Shown here piece after piece: positions 24,223 through 32,303 of a stretch of 64,000 bases of DNA. The stretch's first letter is position 1. Each line of letters begins with the position of its first letter. Below the pieces are notes generated by a model, which did no database searches, had not been told where the DNA came from, and saw nothing but the letters and a program-made list of their open reading frames with translations. Position numbers and translations under genes: made by a program. Origin of the DNA: Mycolicibacterium fortuitum subsp. fortuitum (GTDB lineage: Bacteria; Actinomycetota; Actinomycetes; Mycobacteriales; Mycobacteriaceae); contig NZ_AP025518.1 of assembly GCF_022179545.1 (NCBI RefSeq), positions 1,054,001 to 1,118,000 of the forward strand, given 5' to 3'.

Positions 24223-25872
24223 GTGGCTCTGAATATTGCTGATCTTGCCGAGCACGCCATCGACGCTGTGCCGGACCGTGTCGCGCTGATTTCCGGCGAC
24301 GAGCAGCTGACCTACGGGCAGTTGGAGGAGAAGGCCAACCGCCTGGCCCACTACCTGATCGACCAGGGCGTCAAGAAGGACGACAAGGTCGGCCTGTATT
24401 GCCGCAACCGCATCGAGATCGTGATCGGGATGCTGGGCATCGTGAAGGCGGGCGCCATCCTGGTCAACGTCAACTTCCGCTACGTCGAGGGCGAGCTGAA
24501 GTACCTGTTCGACAACTCCGACATGGTCGCGCTGATCCATGAGCGCCGGTACGCCGACCGAGTGGCCAACGTGCTGCCCGAGACGCCGAACGTGAAGACC
24601 ATCCTCGTGGTCGAGGACGGTTCGGACGACGACTTCCAGCGCTACGGCGGCGTGGCCTTCGAGGATGCGCTGGCCCAGGGCTCGCCCGAGCGTGACTTCG
24701 GTCCGCGCAGCGCCGACGACATCTACCTGCTCTACACCGGCGGCACCACCGGATTCCCCAAGGGTGTCATGTGGCGTCACGAAGACATCTACCGAGTGCT
24801 GTTCGGGGGCACCGACTTCGCCACCGGCGAGCCTGTCGCCGACGAGTACGACCTGTCCAAGCAGGCCGTGGCCAACCCGCCGATGATCCGGCTGCCGATC
24901 CCGCCGATGATCCACGGTGCCACGCAGTCGGCCACCTGGATGTCGCTGTTCTCCGGCCAGACCGTGGTGCTGGCACCGGAGTTCAACGCCGACGAGGTCT
25001 GGCAGATGATCCACGACCACAAGGTCAATCTGCTGTTCTTCACCGGCGACGCGATGGCCCGCCCCCTGCTGGACTCGCTGCTCGCCGCGCAGGCCGCAGG
25101 CAAGGAGTACGACCTGTCGAGTCTGTTCCTGCTCGCCAGCACCGCCGCGTTGTTCTCGACCAGCCTCAAGGAGAAGTTCCTCGAGCTGCTGCCCAACCGC
25201 ATCATCACCGACTCGATCGGCTCGTCGGAGACCGGCTTCGGCGGTACCAGCATCGTGGCCAAGGGCCAGTCGCACACCGGTGGTCCGCGCGTCACCATCG
25301 ACAAGAACACCAAGGTGCTCGACGAGAACGGCAACGAGGTCAAGCCCGGATCCGGCGTGCGCGGCATCATCGCCAAGTGCGGCCACATTCCGGTCGGATA
25401 CTTCAAGGACGAGAAGAAGACCGCCGAGACGTTCCGCACCTACAACGGTGTCCGGTACGCCATCCCCGGTGACTACGCCGAGGTCGAGGCGGACGGCAGC
25501 GTGACCATGCTGGGCCGCGGCTCGGTGTCGATCAACTCCGGTGGCGAGAAGATCTACCCCGAAGAGGTCGAGGCCGCGCTCAAGGGGCATCCGGACGTGT
25601 TCGACGCGCTCGTGGTCGGCGTTCCCGACGAGCGGTTCGGTCAGCACGTCGCGGCCGTGGTGCAGCCTCGCGAGGGGGCCCGCCCGACCCTGGCCGAGCT
25701 CGATGCGTTCGTACGCAGCGAGATTGCCGGTTACAAGGTGCCGCGCAGCCTCTGGCTGGTCGACGAGGTCAAGCGCTCGCCGGCGGGCAAGCCCGACTAC
25801 CGGTGGGCCAAGGACACCACCGAGGAGCGTGCCGCCGACGACGTGCACGCCAATCACGTGGGAGCCAAATAG
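24223..25872 (+). CDS. fadD19: Steroid-CoA ligase FadD19
   Basis: A 549-residue acyl-CoA synthetase of the ANL family. The ATP loop is YTGGTTGFPKGVMW (about residue 172), the adenylate motif is SIGSSETG, and the C-terminal catalytic lysine is in SPAGKPDYRW. The text agrees almost residue for residue with FadD19 (Rv3515c) as I recall it. It adds CoA to the C26/C27 steroid acid made by CYP142/CYP125. The start is GTG 24223 (VALNIADLAEHA); the upstream frame to 24103 is not part of the gene. The next gene follows directly after the stop. Confidence 0.95.
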   Translation: MALNIADLAEHAIDAVPDRVALISGDEQLTYGQLEEKANRLAHYLIDQGVKKDDKVGLYCRNRIEIVIGMLGIVKAGAILVNVNFRYVEGELKYLFDNSDMVALIHERRYADRVANVLPETPNVKTILVVEDGSDDDFQRYGGVAFEDALAQGSPERDFGPRSADDIYLLYTGGTTGFPKGVMWRHEDIYRVLFGGTDFATGEPVADEYDLSKQAVANPPMIRLPIPPMIHGATQSATWMSLFSGQTVVLAPEFNADEVWQMIHDHKVNLLFFTGDAMARPLLDSLLAAQAAGKEYDLSSLFLLASTAALFSTSLKEKFLELLPNRIITDSIGSSETGFGGTSIVAKGQSHTGGPRVTIDKNTKVLDENGNEVKPGSGVRGIIAKCGHIPVGYFKDEKKTAETFRTYNGVRYAIPGDYAEVEADGSVTMLGRGSVSINSGGEKIYPEEVEAALKGHPDVFDALVVGVPDERFGQHVAAVVQPREGARPTLAELDAFVRSEIAGYKVPRSLWLVDEVKRSPAGKPDYRWAKDTTEERAADDVHANHVGAK

Positions 25873-26994
25873 ATGAAGACCGAACTCTGCGAACGGTTCG
25901 GGATCGAATACCCGATCTTCGTTTTCACCCCGTCGGAAAAGGTGGCCGCCGCGGTCAGCAGGGCCGGCGGTCTGGGTGTGCTGGGCTGTGTGCGGTTCAA
26001 CGACGCCGACGACCTCGAAGAGGTCCTGCAGTGGATGGATGCCAACACTGACGGCTTACCCTACGGCGTCGACGTGGTGATGCCGGCCAAGATCCCCACC
26101 GAGGGTACGGCCGTCGACATCAACAAGCTGATTCCGCAGAGCCACCGCGACTTCGTCGCGAAAACCCTTGCCGATCTTGGGGTTCCGCCGCTGCCCGAGG
26201 ACGAGGAGCGAAACGAGGGCGTCCTGGGCTGGCTGCACTCCGTGGCCCGCAGCCATGTCGAGGTCGCGCTCAAGCACCCGATCAAGCTGATCGCCAACGC
26301 GTTGGGATCACCGCCGGTCGACGTGATCGAACAGGCACATGCCGCCGGTGTTCCGGTGGCCGCGCTGGCCGGCAGCGCCAAGCACGCGCTGCGGCACGTC
26401 GAGAACGGCGTCGACATCGTCGTCGCGCAGGGGCACGAGGCCGGTGGCCACACCGGCGAGATCGGCTCGATGGTGCTGTGGCCGGAAATCGTTGATGCGC
26501 TTGACGGTAAGGCCCCGGTGCTGGCCGCCGGCGGTATCGGCACCGGCAAGCAGGTGGCTGCCGCCCTGGCGCTGGGTGCCTCGGGCGTGTGGATGGGCTC
26601 GGCGTTCCTGACCTCAGCCGAGTACGACCTGGGTCACCGCCTGCCGGGTGGCACCTCCACGATTCAGGAGGCGCTGCTCAAGGCCACCACCGCCGACACC
26701 GTGCGCCGCAAGATCTACACCGGCAAGCCGGCCCGGCTGCTCAAGACCAAGTGGACCGACGCCTGGGACGCCCCGGATGCGCCGGAGCCGCTGCCGATGC
26801 CGCTGCAGAACATCCTGGTCAGCGAGGCCCACCAGCGGATGAACGAGTCGGACAACCCCGACACCGTTTCGATGCCGGTCGGTCAGATCGTGGGCCGGAT
26901 GAACGAGATCCGCCCCGTCGCCGACATCATCGCCGAACTGGTCTCCGGTTTCGAGGCGGCCACCAAACGTCTGGACGGCATCGCCGAGAGCTGA
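25873..26994 (+). CDS. Nitronate-monooxygenase-like flavoprotein
   Basis: A 373-residue 2-nitropropane dioxygenase family TIM barrel. GHEAGGHTGEIGS contains the conserved catalytic-type histidine, and VLAAGGIGTGKQVAAALALGASGVWMGSAF is the FMN phosphate site. The ATG abuts the fadD19 stop (TAGATG), so it is co-transcribed with fadD19 and controlled by KstR. Proteins of this family also reduce enones or enoyl groups, which would make more sense here than nitronate oxidation; that is inference. A long hairpin follows. Confidence 0.83.
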   Translation: MKTELCERFGIEYPIFVFTPSEKVAAAVSRAGGLGVLGCVRFNDADDLEEVLQWMDANTDGLPYGVDVVMPAKIPTEGTAVDINKLIPQSHRDFVAKTLADLGVPPLPEDEERNEGVLGWLHSVARSHVEVALKHPIKLIANALGSPPVDVIEQAHAAGVPVAALAGSAKHALRHVENGVDIVVAQGHEAGGHTGEIGSMVLWPEIVDALDGKAPVLAAGGIGTGKQVAAALALGASGVWMGSAFLTSAEYDLGHRLPGGTSTIQEALLKATTADTVRRKIYTGKPARLLKTKWTDAWDAPDAPEPLPMPLQNILVSEAHQRMNESDNPDTVSMPVGQIVGRMNEIRPVADIIAELVSGFEAATKRLDGIAES

Positions 26995-27012
26995 GTCTGC
27001 GCACAGCGCGCC

Positions 27013-27066
27013 GAGCCTGCGTTCAGATCGCGATTTCGCACGATTTCACGATCTGGGCGCAGGCTC
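27013..27066. terminator. Long hairpin terminator after the fadD19 operon
   Basis: GAGCCTGCG-TT-CAGATCG (27013-27030) pairs with CGATCTG-GG-CGCAGGCTC (27049-27066): an 18-bp stem with two G-U pairs and an 18-base loop that itself holds the repeat CGATTTC twice. It lies 19 bases after the stop codon. The size and symmetry suggest a bidirectional terminator or a dispersed repeat element. Confidence 0.7.
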
Positions 27067-27085
27067 GACCGCGTTTCTGGTCGGT

Positions 27086-27934
27086 ATGGTTGAGCCGGTG
27101 AACGTTCAGGATGCGTTGGCCGCCAATCGGGCCAATTGGGATGACCGGGCCGATGTGCACGCCCGGTCCCAGATGTACGACGTAGCAGGCTTTCTCGCTG
27201 ACCCCACCGACATCTCCTGGGTGGTGCGCAACGACCTCGACGTGCTCGCACCGCACCTGCCCGAAACCGGGGTGAAGGGCCGCTCGCTCCTGCATCTGCA
27301 GTGCCACATCGGTACCGACACCATCTCCTGGGCCCGGCTGGGTGCCCGCGATGTCCACGGCGTGGACCTGTCGCCGAACTCGCTGCGGCACGCGGCCCGC
27401 ATCGCCGAGGCCGACGGGCGTGACATCACCTGGGTCGAGGGAGATGCGCGGTTCGCGTCGAGCTTGATCCACCGACGCTTCGAAATCGTGGTGACCAGCA
27501 CCGGAACCATCGTCTGGCTGCCCGAACTCGCCAACTGGGCCCGGTCGATCCACGATCTGCTCGAGCCGGACGGCGTGTTCATGATCCGCGACGACCATCC
27601 GATTCTCAGCGCCATGGACTACGAGCCGTGGGACATCACCGACGACTACCTCAGCGGCGGGGGAGCCCGGACCTACGACGACGCAGGGACGTACACCGAG
27701 AACTCAGCCGGTCAGATCACCAATGTGCGCAACCACGAGTGGCGCCACGACCTGTCCGAAATCGTCACGTCCCTGCTGCAGGCCGGCCTCGTCATCGAGG
27801 CATTGGTCGAACTGCCCTACATGGACTGGCAGGCCTTCCCGGCGCTGGTGCCCTGCGACCAGGGCTGGGCGCTGCCTCCGGGGGCCCCGCGGATCCCGCT
27901 GAACTTCGCGGTCGTCGCGCGGCGTCCCCGGTAA
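27086..27934 (+). CDS. Class I SAM-dependent methyltransferase
   Basis: The 282-residue protein shows the SAM-binding motif I as LLHLQCHIGTDTISWARLG (around residue 68), an acidic end of strand 2 in VHGVDLSPNSL, and motif at WVEGDARF. The remainder is a C-terminal substrate lid. It is preceded by the long hairpin, so it has its own promoter, which I cannot see clearly. The substrate is unknown. It is convergent with the gabD2-like gene at a five-base gap. Confidence 0.8.
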   Translation: MVEPVNVQDALAANRANWDDRADVHARSQMYDVAGFLADPTDISWVVRNDLDVLAPHLPETGVKGRSLLHLQCHIGTDTISWARLGARDVHGVDLSPNSLRHAARIAEADGRDITWVEGDARFASSLIHRRFEIVVTSTGTIVWLPELANWARSIHDLLEPDGVFMIRDDHPILSAMDYEPWDITDDYLSGGGARTYDDAGTYTENSAGQITNVRNHEWRHDLSEIVTSLLQAGLVIEALVELPYMDWQAFPALVPCDQGWALPPGAPRIPLNFAVVARRPR

Positions 27935-27939
27935 CAGGC

Positions 27940-29493
27940 TCAGCGTCCCGGCAGCTTCTGCACCGCCCGGATCATCGGCGTCAGCGCCTTCTGCCACACC
28001 GTCTGCGAAATCCCCAGCGGCGGATCGAGGTTGATCACCCGCGCGGTGGAGACCGTCTGTGACTCGGTGTACTTGAGGATGCCGTCGGCGCCGTGGCGGC
28101 GTCCGACACCCGAGGCCTTCATGCCGCCCATCGGGGCCGCCGTGCTGCCGAACGCGAGGGCGTAGCCCTCGTCGACGTTGACCGTGCCGGAGTTCACCCG
28201 GGCCGCGATCGCCTCACCCTCGGCCTTCGACGCGGCCCACACGCTGGCGTTGAGGCCGTACTCGGTGTCGTTGGCCTTCTCGATGGCCTCGTCGACGGAA
28301 TCGACCGGGTAGATCGAGACCAGTGGGCCGAAGGTCTCGTTGCGTGCGCATTCCATCTCGTCGGTGACCCCGGTCAGCACGGTCGGCTCGAAGAACAGCG
28401 GGCCGATGTCGGGACGGGCATTGCCGCCGGCAACCACCTTGGCGCCCTTGGCTTTTGCGTCATCGACATGCCCCGACACGGTCTTGATCTGGTCTTCGGA
28501 GATAAGACTGCCCATGTCGGCGGTGAAGTCGTAAGCCGCCGACAGGTTCATGTTGCGCACCTGCTCGGCGAACTTGGCGGTGAACTCGTCGGCGACTGCC
28601 CGTTCGACGTAGATCCGCTCGATCGAGATGCACAGCTGGCCGGCGTTGGAGAAGCAGGCGCGGGTGGCGGCCTTGGCTGCCACCTTCAGATTGGCACCCT
28701 TGGTGACGATCATCGGGTTCTTGCCTCCGAGCTCGGCGGAGAAGCCGATCAACCGGCGGCCGCACTGCTCGGCCAAGGCCCGCCCGGTGGCCGTCGAACC
28801 GGTGAACATCATGTAGTCACAGTTCTCGACGATCGCGGTGCCCACGACCGATCCCGGGCCGGGCACCACCGCGAACAGGTCGCGCGGCAGGCCGGCCTGA
28901 TACAGCAGCTCGGCATTGGCCAGGGTGCAGTACGGGGTCTGGCTGTCGGGCTTGACCACCACTGCGTTGCCGGCCAGCAGCGCGGGGATGGAATCGGAGA
29001 TCGACAGGGTCATGGGGTAGTTCCACGGCGAGATGACGCCGATGACGCCCTTCGGGTGGTGGTTGACGACGGTCTTGACGAAACCGGGCAACAGGCCCTG
29101 GACCCGCTTCGTCGCGAGCAGCCGGGGTGCCTCGCGGGCGTAGTAGCCCGCGTTCAGGATCATGTCGACGATCTCTTCCTGCGCGGCCGAGCGGGCCTTG
29201 CCGGTCTCAGCCTGGGCCACGTCCATCAAGAAGTCGCGATTCTCGGCCAGCAACGCGCCGAAACGCTTGATGATGGCGGCGCGTTCCTTGACCGGACGCT
29301 TGGCCCACTGTGCCTGAGCAGCGCGGGCTTTGGCGAAGGCGGCAGACACGTCGTCGGCAGTGCCGACCGGGATGGTGGTCAGCTCCTTGCCGGTGAAGAC
29401 CTCGTCGATCGGCTTGGACTGCCGGGCTTCGACGTCGTCGATGGCGACGAGCGCGCGGAGGCGGGCGAAGTCGGCGGCGGACGGAGCGGGCAT
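27940..29493 (-). CDS. gabD2: Succinate-semialdehyde dehydrogenase, GabD2-like
   Basis: A 517-residue aldehyde dehydrogenase. The start MPAPSAADFARLRAL, the NAD-binding GVISPWNYPMTL, the general base in SAELGGKNPM and the nucleophile in ACFSNAGQLCISIER agree with GabD2 (Rv1731, 518 residues) as I recall it. It oxidises succinic semialdehyde to succinate with NADP. It stands alone, with convergent and divergent neighbours, and no steroid-type operator upstream. GabD2 is not in the steroid cluster of M. tuberculosis, so it was likely moved here or duplicated. Confidence 0.87.
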   Translation of the reverse strand: MPAPSAADFARLRALVAIDDVEARQSKPIDEVFTGKELTTIPVGTADDVSAAFAKARAAQAQWAKRPVKERAAIIKRFGALLAENRDFLMDVAQAETGKARSAAQEEIVDMILNAGYYAREAPRLLATKRVQGLLPGFVKTVVNHHPKGVIGVISPWNYPMTLSISDSIPALLAGNAVVVKPDSQTPYCTLANAELLYQAGLPRDLFAVVPGPGSVVGTAIVENCDYMMFTGSTATGRALAEQCGRRLIGFSAELGGKNPMIVTKGANLKVAAKAATRACFSNAGQLCISIERIYVERAVADEFTAKFAEQVRNMNLSAAYDFTADMGSLISEDQIKTVSGHVDDAKAKGAKVVAGGNARPDIGPLFFEPTVLTGVTDEMECARNETFGPLVSIYPVDSVDEAIEKANDTEYGLNASVWAASKAEGEAIAARVNSGTVNVDEGYALAFGSTAAPMGGMKASGVGRRHGADGILKYTESQTVSTARVINLDPPLGISQTVWQKALTPMIRAVQKLPGR

Positions 29494-29620
29494 CAGGGAC
29501 TCCCTACTGGCAAGTAACTAACAGTCATGGCCAACCTACTCGGTACCGGCAGTCCGACAAAGGCACAGCTTGTCCGATCTGTTCACGACGGTGCTCGGTC
29601 GAGCACTCTAACCTGCGGTT

Positions 29621-30016
29621 ATGGCCTTGAATCTGAACTCGGCGGTCATCGAGATCGTCACCAAAGACCTACCGCGAGCCCTGGATTTCTACCGGCTGGT
29701 CGGTTTGGCGGTCCCCGAGCCCGACGGTCCGCACGTCGAGGTGGCCTTGCCGGGAGGGAACCGCCTCGCGTTCGACACCGAGGAAGTGATCAGCGGAATG
29801 CATGCGGGCTGGACACCTCCGAGCGGCCCTGGTCGGGTAGCGCTGGCGTTCGGGCTTGATTCACCCGCCGACGTCGACGCACTCTATGAACGGCTCACCG
29901 GTGCAGGACATCCCGGCACGCTCAAACCATTCGATGCGCCGTGGGGGCAGCGTTATGCGACCGTCGAAGACCCCGACGGGATCTCGGTGGACCTGTTCGC
30001 GGCACTGGACGACTGA
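29621..30016 (+). CDS. VOC-superfamily (glyoxalase-like) protein
   Basis: A 131-residue vicinal-oxygen-chelate protein with two beta-alpha-beta3 modules: SAVIEIVTKDLPRALDFYRLVGL at the start and PADVDALYERLTGAGHPG in the second half, ending VEDPDGISVDLFAAL. Such proteins act as metal enzymes or as binding proteins for small toxic molecules. The 3' end overlaps the convergent AraC gene by 64 bases. No further function can be assigned. Confidence 0.78.
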   Translation: MALNLNSAVIEIVTKDLPRALDFYRLVGLAVPEPDGPHVEVALPGGNRLAFDTEEVISGMHAGWTPPSGPGRVALAFGLDSPADVDALYERLTGAGHPGTLKPFDAPWGQRYATVEDPDGISVDLFAALDD

Positions 30017-30678
30017 CGCAGCTGACGCAAACCGACCCCGGCGAGGGCGCGGACCTCACGGTGCAGATGGGGCTGGTCGGAATAGCCGGCGCGGGTCGCG
30101 ACCGCACTCGGGCTCGCGCCCGTGCCGATCAGCCCGACCGCACGACGAAACCGGAGGATGCGGCGCAGCGTAGCCGGCCCATAGCCGTAGACCGCCCCGC
30201 ACTGTCGTTGCATGGTTCGACTCGACCAGCCCGCGGCATGTGCCGTCGCGGCGACCGATTCTCCGGCCGCCAGCCGGCGGGTGACGTTTTCAAGCACTGG
30301 CAGGGTCCACGGTGCGGTCTCGACGCGAGGCAGCTCTGCGGCCAGTTCTGCGGCGAGCTGTTCGAGTGAGCTGCCACGGGTGATTCTGCGTAGCTCCAGC
30401 AGATCGACCCGTGTGTTGCGCAGCTCGCACGCCGGGACGCCGAGTAAACGCGGCAGCACTCCGGGCCGAAACCGCAACGCCTGCACCGGGTCTGGACTTC
30501 GTGCGGTGATGAACGCCCTGGTGTCGGGCCCGGCGACGACGATCTTGTCGTCCATCTCGATCAGGTCCATGCAACCGTCGGGCAGTACCCGGCTCGGTTC
30601 GGCCGGGCCCGTGCGCACCCACCGGCATTCGACGAGTCCGACCAGCTGTGGTGGTGGAGCGTATTCGCGGTAGCCCAC
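29953..30678 (-). CDS. AraC-family regulator
   Basis: The 241-residue protein has an N-terminal sensing domain of the DUF6597 type (YREYAPPPQLVGLVECRWV, then VLPDGCMDLIEMDD) and a C-terminal AraC helix-turn-helix pair (VAATAHAAGWSSRTMQRQC and SAVATRAGYSDQPHLHREVR). GTG 30678 is chosen because it starts just at the conserved domain and does not run into the divergent TetR gene; the longer frame to 30897 does. The ligand and targets are unknown. Confidence 0.72.
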   Translation of the reverse strand: MGYREYAPPPQLVGLVECRWVRTGPAEPSRVLPDGCMDLIEMDDKIVVAGPDTRAFITARSPDPVQALRFRPGVLPRLLGVPACELRNTRVDLLELRRITRGSSLEQLAAELAAELPRVETAPWTLPVLENVTRRLAAGESVAATAHAAGWSSRTMQRQCGAVYGYGPATLRRILRFRRAVGLIGTGASPSAVATRAGYSDQPHLHREVRALAGVGLRQLRQSSSAANRSTEIPSGSSTVA

Positions 30679-30720
30679 GTCGTCGACGCTACCCGCGCCA
30701 CCATGCGGTTGAATCGGGGA

Positions 30721-31275
30721 ATGACCGGGCGACCACGCGACACGTCGATCGACGAGCGCGTGCTCGCGGTCACCCGCGAGTTGCTGGTCGAGGTGGGCTG
30801 GGACGATCTGAGCGTTCGGCTGGTCGCGGCGAGGTCGGGGGTGGGCAGGTCGAGCCTGAACCGGCGCTGGAACTCGAAAGCCGAACTGGTGTTGCACGCG
30901 ATACTCGGCGAATCGCCCGACATGTCACCGTTTTCTGGCACCGATCTCGCGGGCTGGATCGCCTGGGTGGTGCGCGGCAGCCATCAGCTGTTCATCCGAC
31001 CGGACGTCAGCGAGGCGGTGCCCGGTCTGTTGCTGGCCCTGCGGGAGAACGCCGCGATGCGCAAGGCGCTGTGGGAGGGGTTCAGCGGGCCGGCGATCGA
31101 GCTGTTCGCGGCCAGGGGCTACGGCTCGGAATCGGTTGCGAAGGCTGTGCTGTCCATGGCGGCCGGCGCGGCGTTGTTCACCACCACGGTGGCGGCCGAC
31201 GACGATTCGCCCGGGCTTCAGCAGCAGTTGGTGCGATTGCTCAGCGATGCCCTGGGTGTGTCACCGGCCGAATGA
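30721..31275 (+). CDS. TetR-family regulator
   Basis: A 184-residue TetR protein. The HTH is in VLAVTRELLVEVGWDDLSVRLVAARSGVGRSSLNRRWNSKAELV (residues 14-57 split), followed by a helical ligand domain. ATG 30721 starts just before the HTH; an alternative ATG lies at 30703. It is divergent from the AraC gene and overlaps the convergent epimerase gene by 15 bases. A 23-bp dyad at 32251-32273 upstream of the epimerase is a possible target, by proximity only. Confidence 0.78.
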   Translation: MTGRPRDTSIDERVLAVTRELLVEVGWDDLSVRLVAARSGVGRSSLNRRWNSKAELVLHAILGESPDMSPFSGTDLAGWIAWVVRGSHQLFIRPDVSEAVPGLLLALRENAAMRKALWEGFSGPAIELFAARGYGSESVAKAVLSMAAGAALFTTTVAADDDSPGLQQQLVRLLSDALGVSPAE

Positions 31276-32235
31276 CGCCAGCATGGCGGCCTGCGGCGAG
31301 CGCCACGCATCGATACCCAGATCCGTGAGGGTGCTGCGGTCGTCGGTCGGCGTCGCCGCCGTGAGCAGCAGCGCCGCCTCGTAGCTGATGCCGTCGCCGA
31401 GCGGAAGCACCCCGCCGAGCAGGTCCGAGCACCAGCCGATGCCACGGAAAAGGTTCGCCGACAACGGGATCCGGCGGATCGGCCGCTCGGCTCCCTTTTC
31501 GAGCACATCGATCATCTCGTTGAACGACACCATCACGCCGCCGCAGACGTAGCGCTTGGGGCCACGCCCGGGAACCATGAGTCGCTCGTGCACCAGCGCG
31601 ACGTCGCGTACGTCGATCATCTGCATGCCGCCGGTCATCCGGGGCGCCAGACCGGCTTTGGCGATGGGCGCCCATCCGCGCTCGGTGACCCCGGCGGCGG
31701 TGAAGTAGGCGGGCCCCACCACGCTCGACGGGTAGGTGACCACGACCGGGGCCCCGGCGTCCTGCAAGCGTCGGGCCACGCGGTCGGCGTAGGCCTTGGT
31801 CTGGGCGTACGGGCTGCGGCCCGGCGCCGGCGGGGTGTCGGCGGAGATGACCCCGTTCGGCGGTGGGAACAGCGAGCTGTAGCTGCTGACCGACACGATC
31901 GGATCGAGCTCGGCCTCGACGGCCCGGTTCAGCACCGTCTCGGTAGCGTGCGCGTTGATCTCCCACATCAGCTGCTCGCGCCGGCGGTCGGTGCCGACGA
32001 TGCCCGCCGCGTGGATCAGGGCGTCGCACCCCGACAGGAGGGCCCCGACGGTGCCGTCATCGCGGATGTCGCCCTCGAGCACGGACATCTCGCCCAGCGT
32101 GGCGAGCTGGCCGATGACCTCGTCACCGCCGCAACCCGGCGCCACCAACAGCCGGATCCGATGACCCGCGGCCAACAGGCCTCGAACGGTGTGGGCACCG
32201 AGATAGCCGGTGCCTCCGGTCACTGCGATGTGCAT
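31261..32235 (-). CDS. NAD-dependent epimerase/dehydratase (extended SDR)
   Basis: A 324-residue extended SDR with the GGTGYLGAHTV nucleotide motif at residue 7, a serine in SVSSYSS and SPYAQTKAYAD with the Tyr-x3-Lys pair. It resembles dihydroflavonol-4-reductase or 3-beta-hydroxysteroid dehydrogenase types. ATG 32235 has GGGAGG upstream; the frame to 32262 adds nine residues across the dyad. It lies 68 bases downstream of fadD17 on the same strand, with a strong dyad in between, so it may be expressed from its own regulated promoter. Confidence 0.8.
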   Translation of the reverse strand: MHIAVTGGTGYLGAHTVRGLLAAGHRIRLLVAPGCGGDEVIGQLATLGEMSVLEGDIRDDGTVGALLSGCDALIHAAGIVGTDRRREQLMWEINAHATETVLNRAVEAELDPIVSVSSYSSLFPPPNGVISADTPPAPGRSPYAQTKAYADRVARRLQDAGAPVVVTYPSSVVGPAYFTAAGVTERGWAPIAKAGLAPRMTGGMQMIDVRDVALVHERLMVPGRGPKRYVCGGVMVSFNEMIDVLEKGAERPIRRIPLSANLFRGIGWCSDLLGGVLPLGDGISYEAALLLTAATPTDDRSTLTDLGIDAWRSPQAAMLASFGR

Positions 32236-32250
32236 GCCGCGCCTCCCAAA

Positions 32251-32273
32251 TTTCGATGCCAATGGTATCGAAA
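32251..32273. promoter_or_regulatory. 23-bp nearly perfect dyad, candidate TetR-type operator
   Basis: The arms TTTCGAT (32251-32257) and ATCGAAA (32267-32273) are perfect complements, and the inside continues with CCA and TGG around a central A; only one pair (32258/32266) does not match. It lies 15 bases upstream of the epimerase ATG. The length and symmetry are typical of TetR-family operators. It does not match KstR. Confidence 0.6.
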
Positions 32274-32303
32274 CGGGTGGCGGAGTCCTCGCTCAGGTGG
32301 AGG

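Noticed and set aside
24214..25857. 547-codon minus-strand ORF opposite fadD19
   Set aside because: A shadow frame with His/Val/Gly-rich low-information sequence.
28093..29517. 474-codon plus-strand ORF opposite the gabD2-like gene
   Set aside because: A shadow frame; gabD2 on the minus strand matches a known family over its whole length.
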